In this document: in pieces, positions 9,333 through 18,367 of the stretch
How positions within the stretch are numbered: the first letter of the stretch is position 1
Layout: each line of letters starts with the position of its first letter
Source of the DNA: Hyphomonas sp.
Lineage (GTDB): Bacteria; Pseudomonadota; Alphaproteobacteria; Caulobacterales; Hyphomonadaceae
Direction: 5' to 3'
Assembly (NCBI GenBank): GCA_017792365.1
Contig: CP051229.1
Span: forward strand, 868,001 to 932,000
Length of the DNA stretch: 64,000 nt
The notes under the pieces: model-generated
Told to the model about the DNA's origin: nothing
The model's input: only the letters and a program-made list of their open reading frames with translations
Databases searched by the model: none
Position numbers and translations under genes: made by a program

Positions 9333-10659
9333 TCACGCTCCCGCGCCAGCTTGCGATGGGCGCTCGTAAACTCGTTGGCGCACAACGCGCCGATGATCGA
9401 CAATTCTCCAGCCAGACACACGGCCGCACACACTTCCGCAAACGCACGCGCCTTGCCGCTCCCCTTCAGCCCCAGAATGTTCAGCGCCGCAGACTGGCTC
9501 GGCAAACCCGTCCCGCCGCCAACCGTCCCGACAATCACATTCGGCAGCATTACCGAGACAAATAGCCTGTCACCCTCCCGCCGCTCGATCCGCGTCACCC
9601 CGACGGCGCTCTCCGCCACACAGGCCGCATCCTGCCCCGTCGCAATGTACAGCGCCGCCAGCCCGTTGGCGTAATGCCCCTGCACCCCGATCGAACCGGA
9701 CATCACGCCCCCCAACGCCGACATCCGCCAGTAATCCTCCATCCGCTCCGGCGTCGTGTGCAGATGCGAGCGCACCAGTCGCCATCCAGCTCCACCGAAG
9801 CCGTCACCTTCCGCCCGCGCGACGACTGGAACGACATCGCCGACGCTTTCTTGTCGCCAGAAAAGTTGGCCTCCACAAACCAGTACCGCGGCTTGATCGG
9901 ACACGCCTCAAGGATCGCCTTGCACACCGCCTCGGTCGCGATCGTCACCATGTTCTGCCCGGCCGCATCCCCGGTCGTGTACGTACACACCAGATAGACA
10001 TGGTCGCCCTCGACATGCGGCGACACCTCAACCAGCTCGCCGTGGCTTGTCGTCGTCTTCGCCGCCGCCTTCAGCGTCTCGACCTGCTCGACCACCCACG
10101 CGACAAACAGACCTGCCTCGGTCACGCTTGCAAACGCAAACCCCGGCGCACGATGCACGCCCTCCGCCAGCACGCCCGTCGTGCACCCGCCCGCGCTCGA
10201 GATCAGCCGCGCCCCGCGCCCATAGCTCGCAACCAGCGCCGCCTCCGTCGTCGCCAGCGGCGCATAGAAATCGCCCTTCGCGAAAATGCCGTTCACCCGC
10301 AACGGTCCGATCACCCCGATCGGCACCTCCACCGTCCCGGCATAATTTTCGATGTTGTTGGCATAGGCCGAAAGGTCCGCCTGCGCGCGATCGCCATAGA
10401 GCCGGTCACGATCCGCCTCGCCCGCCCCCGAATGCTTCAGCAGCGTCCGCCAGTTGGCGCTGGTGAATTTCGGATCCAGCCGCCGCGACGGCCGCACCAT
10501 CGGCGGCAGCGGCGTCGTCCCGTCCGGCCGGCTCCCATCGGCTACCTGCTGTTGCGACCGCGCCGCCAGCATCTCGGCAATCAGCCGCCGCGTCGCCTCG
10601 TATGCGCTTGGCAAGACCGTCCCCTGAATCGCGTCCGTCCGGACTGCACCCGCGCACAT
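9329..10659 (-). CDS. Class I hydroxymethylglutaryl-CoA reductase (frameshift near 9795)
   Basis: Repaired length is about 443 residues. It has the hallmark motifs of HMG-CoA reductase: ENYAGTVEVPIGVIGPL, LATTEAALVASYGRGAR (catalytic Glu), TGDAAGQNMVTIATE (NADPH-binding DAMGMN-like), GHYANGLAALYIATGQD (catalytic Asp), LPNVIVGTVGGGTGLPSQ, and a C-terminal FTSAHRKLARE that could carry the catalytic His. The family reduces HMG-CoA to mevalonate with two NADPH. Most Alphaproteobacteria make isoprenoids by the MEP route, and no other mevalonate gene is in the window, so this enzyme may serve only this operon or reduce another acyl-CoA. The frame breaks near 9795 (VELDGDW versus LVRSHLH), explained by one missing C. 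The ATG at 10659 is preferred to the TTG at 10683. Confidence 0.85.
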
Positions 10660-10817
10660 TGTGAGCCCCGCGCACAAACTCAAGGTCCGCGCGACGGTGA
10701 AAAAGCAGCTGCAATCAGGCTTCTGCTCCAGCGCCCTGCGTCACGCCTTTCCCCGATCGATCAAATTTCACAGATCATCTTGGCCGGACATTTCCCACGC
10801 TCCAGTACAAGCCTCCC
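10660..10817. promoter_or_regulatory. Divergent promoter region of the HMGR operon
   Basis: This 158-base gap separates the minus-strand HMGR operon from the plus-strand receiver-like gene at 10818 and must hold promoters for both. It is less GC-rich than the genes around it, with a stretch ATCAAATTTCACAGATCATC near 10760-10780. I see no perfect palindrome or clear -35/-10 pair. It is the only sizeable gap ahead of the seven-gene operon, so control of the whole pathway is likely to act here. Confidence 0.4.
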
Positions 10818-11267
10818 ATGACCAACGTCATCGCCTTCCCAGAAAAGCTGTGCCGTGTCCTCGTGATCGACGCCGATCCGTCCACGTCTGACAGCGTTCG
10901 CGAAGCCCTGCAGACCGTTTCGCCGCGCGTACGCGTCCACAGCGCGCCCGATCTCGCCACGGCCGAACAGCGTCTGTCGCACGATGCGTGGGACCTCGTC
11001 GTCCTGAAACCATGGCAGGCCCAGCCCGGCAAACCGCTGCCGATCTCGATCATCCGCAAGGCCGGCTATACCGGCCCGGTCGTCCCCGTCACAGCTGGCG
11101 GCCCGCCGCTCAAACGCATCCAGAAGGCGGCCCGCCGCGCCGATGCGCCAACGCCGCAGCAGGTCGTGGTCCGTCAGAATACGCGCGCGAAAACAGAACG
11201 CTACGCCAGATCCTCTGTCGCGGCGATGATCTCGCAACTACTGGACGAGCCGGTAACCGGCGCCTAA
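10818..11267 (+). CDS. Receiver-like protein lacking the phosphoacceptor aspartate
   Basis: A 149-residue protein whose first 100 residues follow the receiver-domain pattern: CRVLVIDADPSTSDSVREAL (acidic pair at the end of strand 1), then WDLVVLKPW where a phosphoacceptor Asp is normally found, then GPVVPVTAG (strand 4 with the conserved Thr). The residue at the phosphorylation position is Lys, so it should not be phosphorylated in the usual way and is best called a pseudo-receiver. The C-terminal 50 residues are basic and without a known output domain. It is divergent from the HMGR operon. It shares the opening LVIDA/P pattern with the receivers at 14936 and 15851 but lacks their C-terminal region. 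Confidence 0.6.
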   Translation: MTNVIAFPEKLCRVLVIDADPSTSDSVREALQTVSPRVRVHSAPDLATAEQRLSHDAWDLVVLKPWQAQPGKPLPISIIRKAGYTGPVVPVTAGGPPLKRIQKAARRADAPTPQQVVVRQNTRAKTERYARSSVAAMISQLLDEPVTGA

Positions 11268-11318
11268 CCTCCTCCCGAAGCGCTGCGCCATCCGTTGCGC
11301 GCGAGAGGGAGATCTACC

Positions 11319-12925
11319 ATGACCGCACGGCTCATCGGCTCACGCCGCGCCATGCTCAAGGGCTCCGTCGCCCTGGCGGGCCTGTCTGCAATTGGCGGCC
11401 TCTCGGCATGCCAGCCCGGCGCTTCAACCGACAACGGCGTTCCCATCGCCGACACCGAATACGGCCAGGTCCGCGGCGCGGTCGAAGATGGCGTCAACGT
11501 CTTCAAAGGCGTCCGCTACGGCGCTGACACATCAACCTATCGCTTCGCGGCCCCGCAAAAGGCCCAGCCATGGGAAGGCGTCGCCGACGCGCTCGAATAC
11601 GGCGCCAGCGCGCCTCAATCCCCCGGCGGCGATGGCGGCGGCCTGTTCGCCGACTGGCGCCCGCAACGCCCCTGCCCACCAGCGAAGACTGCCTCTTCCT
11701 GAACGTCTGGACGCCCGCGCTCGATGACGGCGCACGGCCGGTCATGGTCTGGTTCCACGGCGGCGGCTTCTCCACCGGCTCGGGCTCCTCCTACGCCTAT
11801 GACGGCGTCCGACTGGCCAAGCGCGGCGACGTGGTCGTCGTCACCGTCAACCACCGCCTCAACATGTTCGGCTACATGAACCTCACCGGCTATGGCGACG
11901 CCTTCGCCGACAGCCCGGCGGCCGGCATCCTCGACATGGTCCAGTCGCTGCAATGGGTGCGCGACAACATCTCGAACTTTGGCGGCGATCCGAACAACGT
12001 GCTGATCTTCGGCGAATCCGGCGGCGGCTCGAAAGTCTGCACGCTGATGTCGATGCCCGCCGCGCGCGGCCTCTTCCACCGCGCCGTCGTCCAGTCCGGC
12101 CCGCGCGTCCAGCACCCGCCCGCAACCGCCGCCGCCGTCGCCGCCGGCGAAGTCGTCGCCAAGCTCGGCCTCTCATCATCGACGATCGAGCAGATCCGCA
12201 CGATCTCCGTTTCGGAAATTCAGGCCGCCGCCGAAGGCGTCCCGCTGGCCGGATCCGGCCCCACGCTCGACGGCAAGAACCTAATCGTCCACCCGTTCGA
12301 CCCGGTCGCCGCCCCCGCCGGCGCCACCGTACCACTTCTCATCGGCTGCAACCGCACGGAAGGCACCTCGCTCGCCGGCGGCCGCGACGCCACGCTCTTC
12401 GACATCACCTGGGAGACCCTGCCCGAACGCCTCGGCGAGGCCCTGCCCAACCGCGACGTTGCGGCCATCATCGACGCCTACCGCACCAACTACCCCAACA
12501 TGGACGCGCCGGAGGTCTACTTCACCGCCCAGTCCGACGCGACCTTCTTCGCCGGCTCGATCACCGTCGCCGACCGCAAGGCCGAACAGGGCGGCGCCCC
12601 GGTCTATTTCTACCACCTCGACTGGACCACGCCCGTCCACGACGGCAAGCGCTACGTCCCCCATGCGCTCGACATCGGCATGGTGTTCGACAACGTCGCC
12701 AAGTCCGAGAGCATGTCGGGCCCGCCCGGCCCCGAACCGCAGGCCATCGCCGACCAGATGTCGGAAAGCTGGCTCGCCTTCGCCCGCACCGGCGATCCCA
12801 ACAACGCGCAGGTGCCCGAATGGCCGGCCTACACGCTGGACAATCGCGCCATGATGGTCTTCCGCACCGACCCCGGCGTCGAGATCGACATCCGCGCCAC
12901 CGAACGCTCGATGCTCACCGGCTGA
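11319..12925 (+). CDS. Tat-exported carboxylesterase type B (frameshift near 11665)
   Basis: Repaired length is about 535 residues. The N-terminus carries a twin-arginine signal (SRRAMLKG) and a hydrophobic stretch ending in LSAC, so it should be exported folded and may be lipid-anchored at that Cys. The enzyme part has SEDCLFLNVWTP, VMVWFHGGGFSTGS (oxyanion loop), LIFGESGGGSKV (catalytic Ser), a Glu in GCNRTEGTSL and a His in YVPHALDIGMVF, which together fit the alpha/beta-hydrolase type B esterase family that cleaves carboxylic esters. The frame breaks between FADWRPQ and TPLPTSEDC near 11665, at a C-rich run. The ATG at 11319 follows a purine-rich GAGAGGGAG. It stands alone, with no clear operon partner. 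Confidence 0.8.
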
Positions 12926-13031
12926 CGCCTTGCCCCGCAATCATGTTCTGATACGCCAAGGGGCGACCGCGATCATCACCTGCGCCACGCGCGCAAACAC
13001 CATCGATGCATCGTCGATGAGGGGCTGAGAC

Positions 13032-14201
13032 ATGGACTGGCAGGCAGAATTCGAACGCTTCCGCGAATGGGCGTTCAACATGGACAGCGCCGGTCCGCGC
13101 GCGATGTGGGCTCTGCTCGCCGTCCTCGGCTCCTACATCCTCGGCGGCATCGTTTCGGGCATCCTTCGCAGCATCTTCCACCGCCTCGGCGGCCTCAAGA
13201 AGCACAAGGACGCCCAGCCCGAATCCGAGGCCTCAGGCGACAATGTCATGCTGGACATCGTCGGCTCCATGATCCGCGTCGTCTTCGTTCTCGGCGGCCT
13301 CGCCGTCGGCGCGGACATCATCGGCGTCTACGACATCACCGAAGCCCAGTCGCTCGGCGTCGCGGCGACCAAGGGCCTGATCATCCTGATTGCCGTATGG
13401 TTCCTCGGCTCATGGCTGTCCGGACGCGTCCGCCGCTTCGGCGACAAGATGGACCGCACCAACACCGGCGCCGGCAAGACCCTGTTCGCCTTCCTCGGCT
13501 CGCTGGTGAAGTTTGCGGCCCTCGCCGTCGGCCTCATCGCCGCGCTCCAGCAATTCGGCTTCCCTATCGCCTCGCTGGTCGCCGTCGTCGGCGCCGCCGG
13601 CCTCGCCATCGCGCTGGCGCTGCAGGACACGCTCAAGGCCGTCGCCGCCGGCGTCATCATCGCCATCCTGCGTCCCTACCGCATCGGAGACTTCGTCGAG
13701 ATCGACGGCGAACTCGGCACCGTCGCCGACATCACCCCGTTCACGACCATCCTTAACACGCTCGACAACAAGCAGGTCATCGTCACCAACGATGCAGCCT
13801 GGGCCGCGACCATCGAGAACTTCAACGCCAACCCGCGCCGCCGCCTCGACGAGATCATCGGCATCTCCTACGACGACGACATCCGCAAGGCGATGGCGAT
13901 CATGGAGCGCGTCGTCACCTCCGACCCCCGCGCCCTCAAGGACCCGCCCTTCTGGGTCAAGGTCAACACGCTCAACGAGTATTCCGTCGACCTGCGCTTC
14001 CGCATCTGGTGCAAGACAGCCGACTATTTCGACTTTCGCTGTGACATGCTGCAATACATCAAGGAAGCCTTCGACGAGGAAGGCATCACGATCCCCTTCC
14101 CGCACCAGGTCGAGATCGCCAAGGACGGCGCCCGCCTCGTCCTCGCGCGCGAAGTCGAAGACGACAGAAAACGGGATACAGAGTCAGAAAGAGGCGGCTA
14201 G
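13032..14201 (+). CDS. MscS-family mechanosensitive channel
   Basis: A 389-residue small-conductance mechanosensitive channel, which opens under membrane tension to release solutes during hypo-osmotic shock. Four or five hydrophobic segments lead to the pore helix and beta domain signature GAAGLAIALALQDTLKAVAAG and IAILRPYRIGDFVEIDGELG at about residues 185-230. Next come the conserved VIVTNDAAW, and a C-terminal alpha/beta domain with FRIWCKTADYFDFRCDM and ITIPFPHQVEI. The length is close to that of the longer MscS members with extra N-terminal helices. The start lies 106 bases after the esterase stop. It converges on the P-II gene, whose stop is 11 bases beyond its own. Confidence 0.9.
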   Translation: MDWQAEFERFREWAFNMDSAGPRAMWALLAVLGSYILGGIVSGILRSIFHRLGGLKKHKDAQPESEASGDNVMLDIVGSMIRVVFVLGGLAVGADIIGVYDITEAQSLGVAATKGLIILIAVWFLGSWLSGRVRRFGDKMDRTNTGAGKTLFAFLGSLVKFAALAVGLIAALQQFGFPIASLVAVVGAAGLAIALALQDTLKAVAAGVIIAILRPYRIGDFVEIDGELGTVADITPFTTILNTLDNKQVIVTNDAAWAATIENFNANPRRRLDEIIGISYDDDIRKAMAIMERVVTSDPRALKDPPFWVKVNTLNEYSVDLRFRIWCKTADYFDFRCDMLQYIKEAFDEEGITIPFPHQVEIAKDGARLVLAREVEDDRKRDTESERGG

Positions 14202-14212
14202 GTCAGGTCTCT

Positions 14213-14712
14213 CTAGTCCAGCGCCTTCTCGTTGCGCTCACCGGTGCGGATCCGCACCACGTCCGTCAGCGCCGAGACGAAGATCTTGCCGTCGCCGATC
14301 TTTTCCGACCCGCGACCTTCTCGATCGCCGAGATCACGGCCTCCACCATGCTGGACGCCACCGCCACGTCGATGCGGATCTTCGGCACCTCGGCGACCTT
14401 GTATTCCGCGCCGCGATAGAACTCGGTATGCCCGCGCTGCCGGCCAAACCCCTGCACCTGCGTCGCCGTAATCCCGGACACGCCCAGCTGCGTCAGCGCC
14501 TCGCGCACCGCATCGTATTTGTGCGGCCGCACAATCGCCGTCACCATCCGCATCGGCGCATCCTCCTCATACTGCAGACCAAGATGCACCAGCCGCCGGA
14601 TCGCCTCCGACCGCGACGGCAGGTCCTGCTGCGTCCGCCGCCACTCGTCGACCACCCGCCCGAACTCGACCGAAGCGACGAGTTGTATCCGCTGGTCAAG
14701 CTTGTCGGACAA
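14213..14712 (-). CDS. Ribbon-helix-helix domain joined to P-II signalling protein (frameshift near 14308)
   Basis: Repaired length is about 166 residues. Residues 1-53 look like a ribbon-helix-helix DNA-binding unit (VVDEWRRTQQDLPSRSEAIRRLVHLG). From the internal Met codon at 14553 the protein is a full P-II family protein of GlnB/GlnK type: MRMVTAIVRPHKYDAV, the T-loop GHTEFYRGAEYKV with the uridylylation Tyr, PKIRIDV, and, after repair, the ATP-binding B-loop GDGKIFV and a normal C-terminus ending NEKALD. The frame breaks where EKVAG should continue SEKIGDGK; one missing G in a G run explains it. P-II proteins bind ATP and 2-oxoglutarate and report nitrogen status. A GAGGAGGAT sequence just before 14553 could start P-II alone, so fusion and translational coupling with a lost stop are both possible. 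Confidence 0.75.
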
Positions 14713-14935
14713 GGCAACTCACTCCACGCGAAGGCGCAACGTCGCCCCCAAACCCTCTGCTAACGACCTGAACATAACAAACTTACACACTTATTGCCAA
14801 ACGGTGACGGAAACCATCAAACCCCAGCCGGCTTGGGCGGAAAATGCCGAAAGACCAGCAATCCGAGCGATTTTCGCAGGCAGTTTCAACGAGATAATTA
14901 CCAAATTCCCCTAGCGTCCTCCCAATCAAGTCGTG

Positions 14936-15846
14936 ATGGACGGACACGAGATGCACGATCCCCGCAAGCCAAGACGGCTCAAGCCACACGCGCTCAGCCT
15001 GCTGGTCATCGACGCCAACGCGTTCACCCGCGGGCTGATCACCGACATCCTCCGCAACTTCGACGCAACCGACATTCACGCCGCAAAAGACGCAGCCAGC
15101 GCAGAAGCCACCGTTCGGGAAAAGCCGATCGACGTCATCATCATGTCTGGAGAAGGAAGACGGCCTCGACGGCATGCGCTTCGTGCGCAACCTGCGCCGG
15201 TCAAGGATGACCGCATCCGCCGCCTCCCCGTTTTGTTCGTGACCTCCGGCCTCACCAAGCAGCTCGTCATCGACGCGCGCGATGCAGGCGTTGATGAATT
15301 CCTCTCAAGCCCATCGCACCAGCTGCGGTTCGTCAGCGCTTGGAAATGGTGATCGAGACCCCGCGTCCCTTCGTTGACTGCGCCGTCTACATCGGCCCCT
15401 GCCGCCGCCGCAAAAACCCCGCCGACTATCACGGCGCAATGCGCCGCGCCGGCGATCGCAGCCGCGATGACGAGAGCACGCCGACGGTCGACCACGACGA
15501 GGAAGCGCAGAAATCGCCGATCCGCGTCGCGCTTGCCGACGTCCGCGTCCTGTCCGCCAGCATCCGCGCCAACGACGCGGCGACGCTGAACGCCGTCATG
15601 GCCGCGCTGGCCAACGCCAAGCAGATCGCCACGGAGTGCAAGGACCACGCGCTGATCAGCGCGCTTGCCGCCTACGAAGCCTACGTCTCGGTCTCCGCCC
15701 CGCAGGGCCAGACCGAAGCCACGGTCGTCAATACTGCGCTCGGCGCACTAGAGCAGCTGGCCACCCTCCCGGTCGGCTTTACTGAGGCGCGAGAAAGCGT
15801 CGCTATCGCTTTGGGGAAAGCGATCCAGAGAAAACTGGCAGCCTGA
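14936..15846 (+). CDS. Receiver-domain protein with YIGPCRRR tail (three frameshifts)
   Basis: This is a paralogue of the next gene, broken by indels near 15156, 15205 and 15311. The receiver part begins LSLLVIDANAFTRGLITDIL and continues, across the breaks, with KEDGLDGMRFVRNLRR, RLPVLFVTSG and DEFLLKPIAPAAV. The tail carries DCAVYIGPCRRRKNPADY, which matches NYVGPCRRRRDDPEY in the neighbour, and then an alpha-helical region rich in Ala. The phosphorylation-site residue falls at a break and cannot be read. An ATG at 14951 is an alternative start. It has no DNA-binding output, so it would act through protein contacts. The gene ends 4 bases before its paralogue starts, so the two are probably one operon made by tandem duplication. 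Confidence 0.65.
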
Positions 15847-15850
15847 TCCT

Positions 15851-16774
15851 ATGACCAATACGCCTCGCGAACTGACCCCGGCAGCGCTCAAGCAATTGCG
15901 CGTGCTGATCGTCGACCCCAACGCATACATGCGCGGCGTCATCGCCGACGCCCTGCGCCGCGTGCAGATCGTCAACATCGCCTCCGCCGCCAACGCGATG
16001 GAATCGTTCACCGTCTCGCGCACGTTCAAGCCGGACCTCGTCCTCGTCGACTGGGACGCCGGCAAGATGTCGGGCCTCGAATTCACGCGCGAAGTTCGCC
16101 GCAACACCTCGGGCATGCCGCGCGAAACCGCGATCATCCTGCTGTCCGGTTCGATCGACCATGATCAGCTCATGGCCGCCCGCCAGGCGGGGATCAACGA
16201 ATTCCTTCTCAAGCCGATTTCGGCCCAGACGGTCCTGGGGCGCATCGAGGAAGTCCTCCTCAAACCGCGCCGCTTCATCGTCTCACGCAACTATGTCGGC
16301 CCCTGCCGCCGCCGCCGCGACGACCCGGAATACATGGGCCCGTGGCGCCGCCTCACCGACGAACCGTCCCGCACCGTCCCAAAGGACGCGGTCCGCGAAA
16401 ACACGATCCGCCTGCGCGCCATCATCGATAAACTCTCGGCCTATGCCGACGAGAACAATGAAGGCACCGGCGATCGCACGGCCGCCATCCGGGGCATGTA
16501 CCGCCTCCTCAGGGAACACGCCGAAGAGGTCAGCACGGTGGGCGACGACACCATCGTCCGCGTCTGGTCATCGGCGATCTCCTATGTCGAAGGCGTCGGC
16601 ATGACCGACAACTACGACCTCGACGTGATCCGCTTCCACTTCCAGACCATCGGCCGGATCCTCGACATGCCGGAGGAAGATTTCCACCACCGCGTGGCGG
16701 TCGCCAACGAGCTGGAACGCCTCGTTCACAAGAAGATCCAGGGCCTCACGGCGGGCGGCGGCGTCGCGGCCTGA
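15851..16774 (+). CDS. Receiver-domain protein with YVGPCRRR tail
   Basis: A 307-residue response-regulator-like protein. Residues 15-135 form a receiver: LRVLIVDPNAYMRGVIADAL, the phosphoacceptor Asp in PDLVLVDWDAG, ILLSGSIDHD with the conserved Ser, and NEFLLKPISAQ with the conserved Lys. The segment RRFIVSRNYVGPCRRRRDD and EYMGPWRRLTDE follows, a repeated YxGPxRR pattern, then a helical C-terminal domain of about 150 residues with no DNA-binding motif. All key receiver residues are present, so it can probably be phosphorylated. No histidine kinase is encoded nearby, so its partner is elsewhere. It lies directly behind a broken paralogue. Confidence 0.8.
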   Translation: MTNTPRELTPAALKQLRVLIVDPNAYMRGVIADALRRVQIVNIASAANAMESFTVSRTFKPDLVLVDWDAGKMSGLEFTREVRRNTSGMPRETAIILLSGSIDHDQLMAARQAGINEFLLKPISAQTVLGRIEEVLLKPRRFIVSRNYVGPCRRRRDDPEYMGPWRRLTDEPSRTVPKDAVRENTIRLRAIIDKLSAYADENNEGTGDRTAAIRGMYRLLREHAEEVSTVGDDTIVRVWSSAISYVEGVGMTDNYDLDVIRFHFQTIGRILDMPEEDFHHRVAVANELERLVHKKIQGLTAGGGVAA

Positions 16775-16783
16775 GCCCAGCCG

Positions 16784-17773
16784 TCAGGGCTTCAGCACAA
16801 CCTTCCCGACCAGCCCGCGGTCGCGCATCAGCTCGAAGGCCGTGCGCCACTCGGCGAGCGCGAATTCCGCGTGCACCAGCGGCCGCGTCTCGCCCGCCGC
16901 CAGCCGCCGCCAGATCGTCTCGCGCACCCTGCGCCCGCCTTCAGGATCGCGCCGGCCGAATTCACCGGCCCTGACCCCGACGATCGAGAACCCCTTGATC
17001 AGCGGCATGTTGGTCTTCACCTCGGCGATCCGCCCGCCGGCAAACCCCACCACCAGCAGGCGTCCGCCCCACGCGATGCACCGCACGGATTCATCGAACA
17101 CATCGCCGCCAACAGGATCGAAGATAACGTCAGCGCCGCGCCCGCCGGTCAGCTCCTTCACGCGCTCACGAAACCCGTCGCCCACCACCAGCACATGCTC
17201 AGCGCCATATGCCTTGAGCGCGTCGACCTTCTTCGGATCTCCCGTCGTCGCAATCACCCGGGCGCCGGCCAGCCTGCCAATGTCCACCGCCGCCAGCCCG
17301 ACCCCGCCGCTCGCGCCATGCACCAGCAGCCATTCGCCCGGCTTGAGCCCGCCGCGTTCGATCAGCGCGACATGCGCCGTCGTGTAAGCCGCCGGGTACG
17401 CCGCCGCGACAGAGAAGTTCACACCATCGGGTATCTCGCTGAGTCCTGCCGCAGGCGACGCAGCCAGCTCCGCAAACGCGCCCGTCTTGGCGCCGCCAGC
17501 CAGCCGCATCCCCACGCGCACCGGCCGCCCATCCGCCAGCACGGCGCCCTCCGGCGCCGCCTCGACAACCCCGGCCAGATCCATCCCGACAACGAACGGC
17601 AGCTCGGGTTTGAACTGGTACTTCCCCTCCAGCATCAGAAGATCGGGGAAATTCAGGCTGGCCGCTTCAACCCGAACCAGAACCTCACCGCCACCCGGAA
17701 CCGGCGCCTCAACCTCATCAAGGCCGACCCCACCGAAATCCTCAGCCAGCCGACGACAGACAAGCGCCTTCAC
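16784..17773 (-). CDS. NADPH:quinone oxidoreductase-like medium-chain reductase
   Basis: A 329-residue member of the zinc-free quinone reductase branch of the medium-chain dehydrogenase/reductase superfamily. It opens with MKALVCRRLAEDFGG, has SLNFPDLLMLEGKYQ and the cofactor-binding loop LLVHGASGGVGLAAVDIG (about residues 144-161), then VIATTGDPKKVDALKAYGA and DVIFDPVGGDVFDES. Such enzymes reduce quinones or alpha,beta-unsaturated ketones with NADPH in the cytosol. The zinc-binding cysteines of alcohol dehydrogenases are absent. It converges on the receiver gene with a gap of nine bases and is followed upstream by a palindromic repeat. The exact substrate is not predictable. Confidence 0.88.
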   Translation of the reverse strand: MKALVCRRLAEDFGGVGLDEVEAPVPGGGEVLVRVEAASLNFPDLLMLEGKYQFKPELPFVVGMDLAGVVEAAPEGAVLADGRPVRVGMRLAGGAKTGAFAELAASPAAGLSEIPDGVNFSVAAAYPAAYTTAHVALIERGGLKPGEWLLVHGASGGVGLAAVDIGRLAGARVIATTGDPKKVDALKAYGAEHVLVVGDGFRERVKELTGGRGADVIFDPVGGDVFDESVRCIAWGGRLLVVGFAGGRIAEVKTNMPLIKGFSIVGVRAGEFGRRDPEGGRRVRETIWRRLAAGETRPLVHAEFALAEWRTAFELMRDRGLVGKVVLKP

Positions 17774-17814
17774 GAGCCATCTCCTTCAACCCACACACCA
17801 GCCACACCCAAACT

Positions 17815-17865
17815 GTCATTCCGGGCGAAGGCGCGCAAAGCGCGCCGCAGACCCGGAACCCAGCC
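17815..17865 (+). repeat. Dispersed palindromic repeat, copy 1
   Basis: The element begins GTCATTCCGGGCGAAGG and ends ACCCGGAACCCAGCC. The outer arms TTCCGGG and CCCGGAA pair, and an inner hairpin GGCGCGC-AAA-GCGCGCC pairs perfectly. The copy at 28343 keeps both outer arms and has a different, still self-pairing inner stem. It lies in the gap between the quinone reductase start and the VOC gene end. Confidence 0.75.
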
Positions 17866-17944
17866 CTCAGAGCAACGCCACAGAGCCAGCCCAAAGTCCC
17901 CCAAAAACAATCCCCCAAAAACAATCGCCAGCGACCGTCCACCT

Positions 17945-18367
17945 TCACGCCTGCGGCAACATCTGCGGATTCCACACCACCTCCCACAGATGCCCGTCAG
18001 GATCGGCGAAGTATCCGGCATAACCGCCATAGAACGTCTCGCCCGGCGCCTTGATGATCGACGCCCCAGCCGCCTCCGCATCGCGCATCACCGCATCGAC
18101 CTCCTCGCGGCGCGAAACGTTGTGACCAATGCTGGCCGCCGTCGATGAAACCGGCTGCTTCGGCACACCCGTATCATGCGCAAGATCGTCCTGCGCCCAG
18201 ATCGCCAGCTTCATGCCGCCCGAAAGATCGAAGAACGCCACCGCGCCATGCGCAAACTCGCGGCCGACAATGCCCTCGGTCGGCAGGCCCAGCCCGTCGC
18301 GATAGAACGCCAGCGAGCGCTCAAGGTCGCCAACGCCAAGCGTCAGAACAGATATGCGGGGTTTCAT
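17945..18367 (-). CDS. VOC-family (glyoxalase-like) protein
   Basis: A 140-residue protein of the vicinal oxygen chelate fold. It shows the paired beta-alpha-beta pattern typical of the family: PRISVLTLGVGDLERSLAFY with FYRDGLGLP near the start, VAFFDLSGGMKLAIW at the end of the first half, and in the second half GYAGYFADPDGHLWEVVWNP. The Glu in LWEVVW is a typical metal ligand. Members are glyoxalases, dioxygenases or drug-binding proteins, so the reaction cannot be named. It is on the same strand as the quinone reductase but separated by 171 bases containing a repeat, so a shared transcript is uncertain. Confidence 0.85.
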   Translation of the reverse strand: MKPRISVLTLGVGDLERSLAFYRDGLGLPTEGIVGREFAHGAVAFFDLSGGMKLAIWAQDDLAHDTGVPKQPVSSTAASIGHNVSRREEVDAVMRDAEAAGASIIKAPGETFYGGYAGYFADPDGHLWEVVWNPQMLPQA

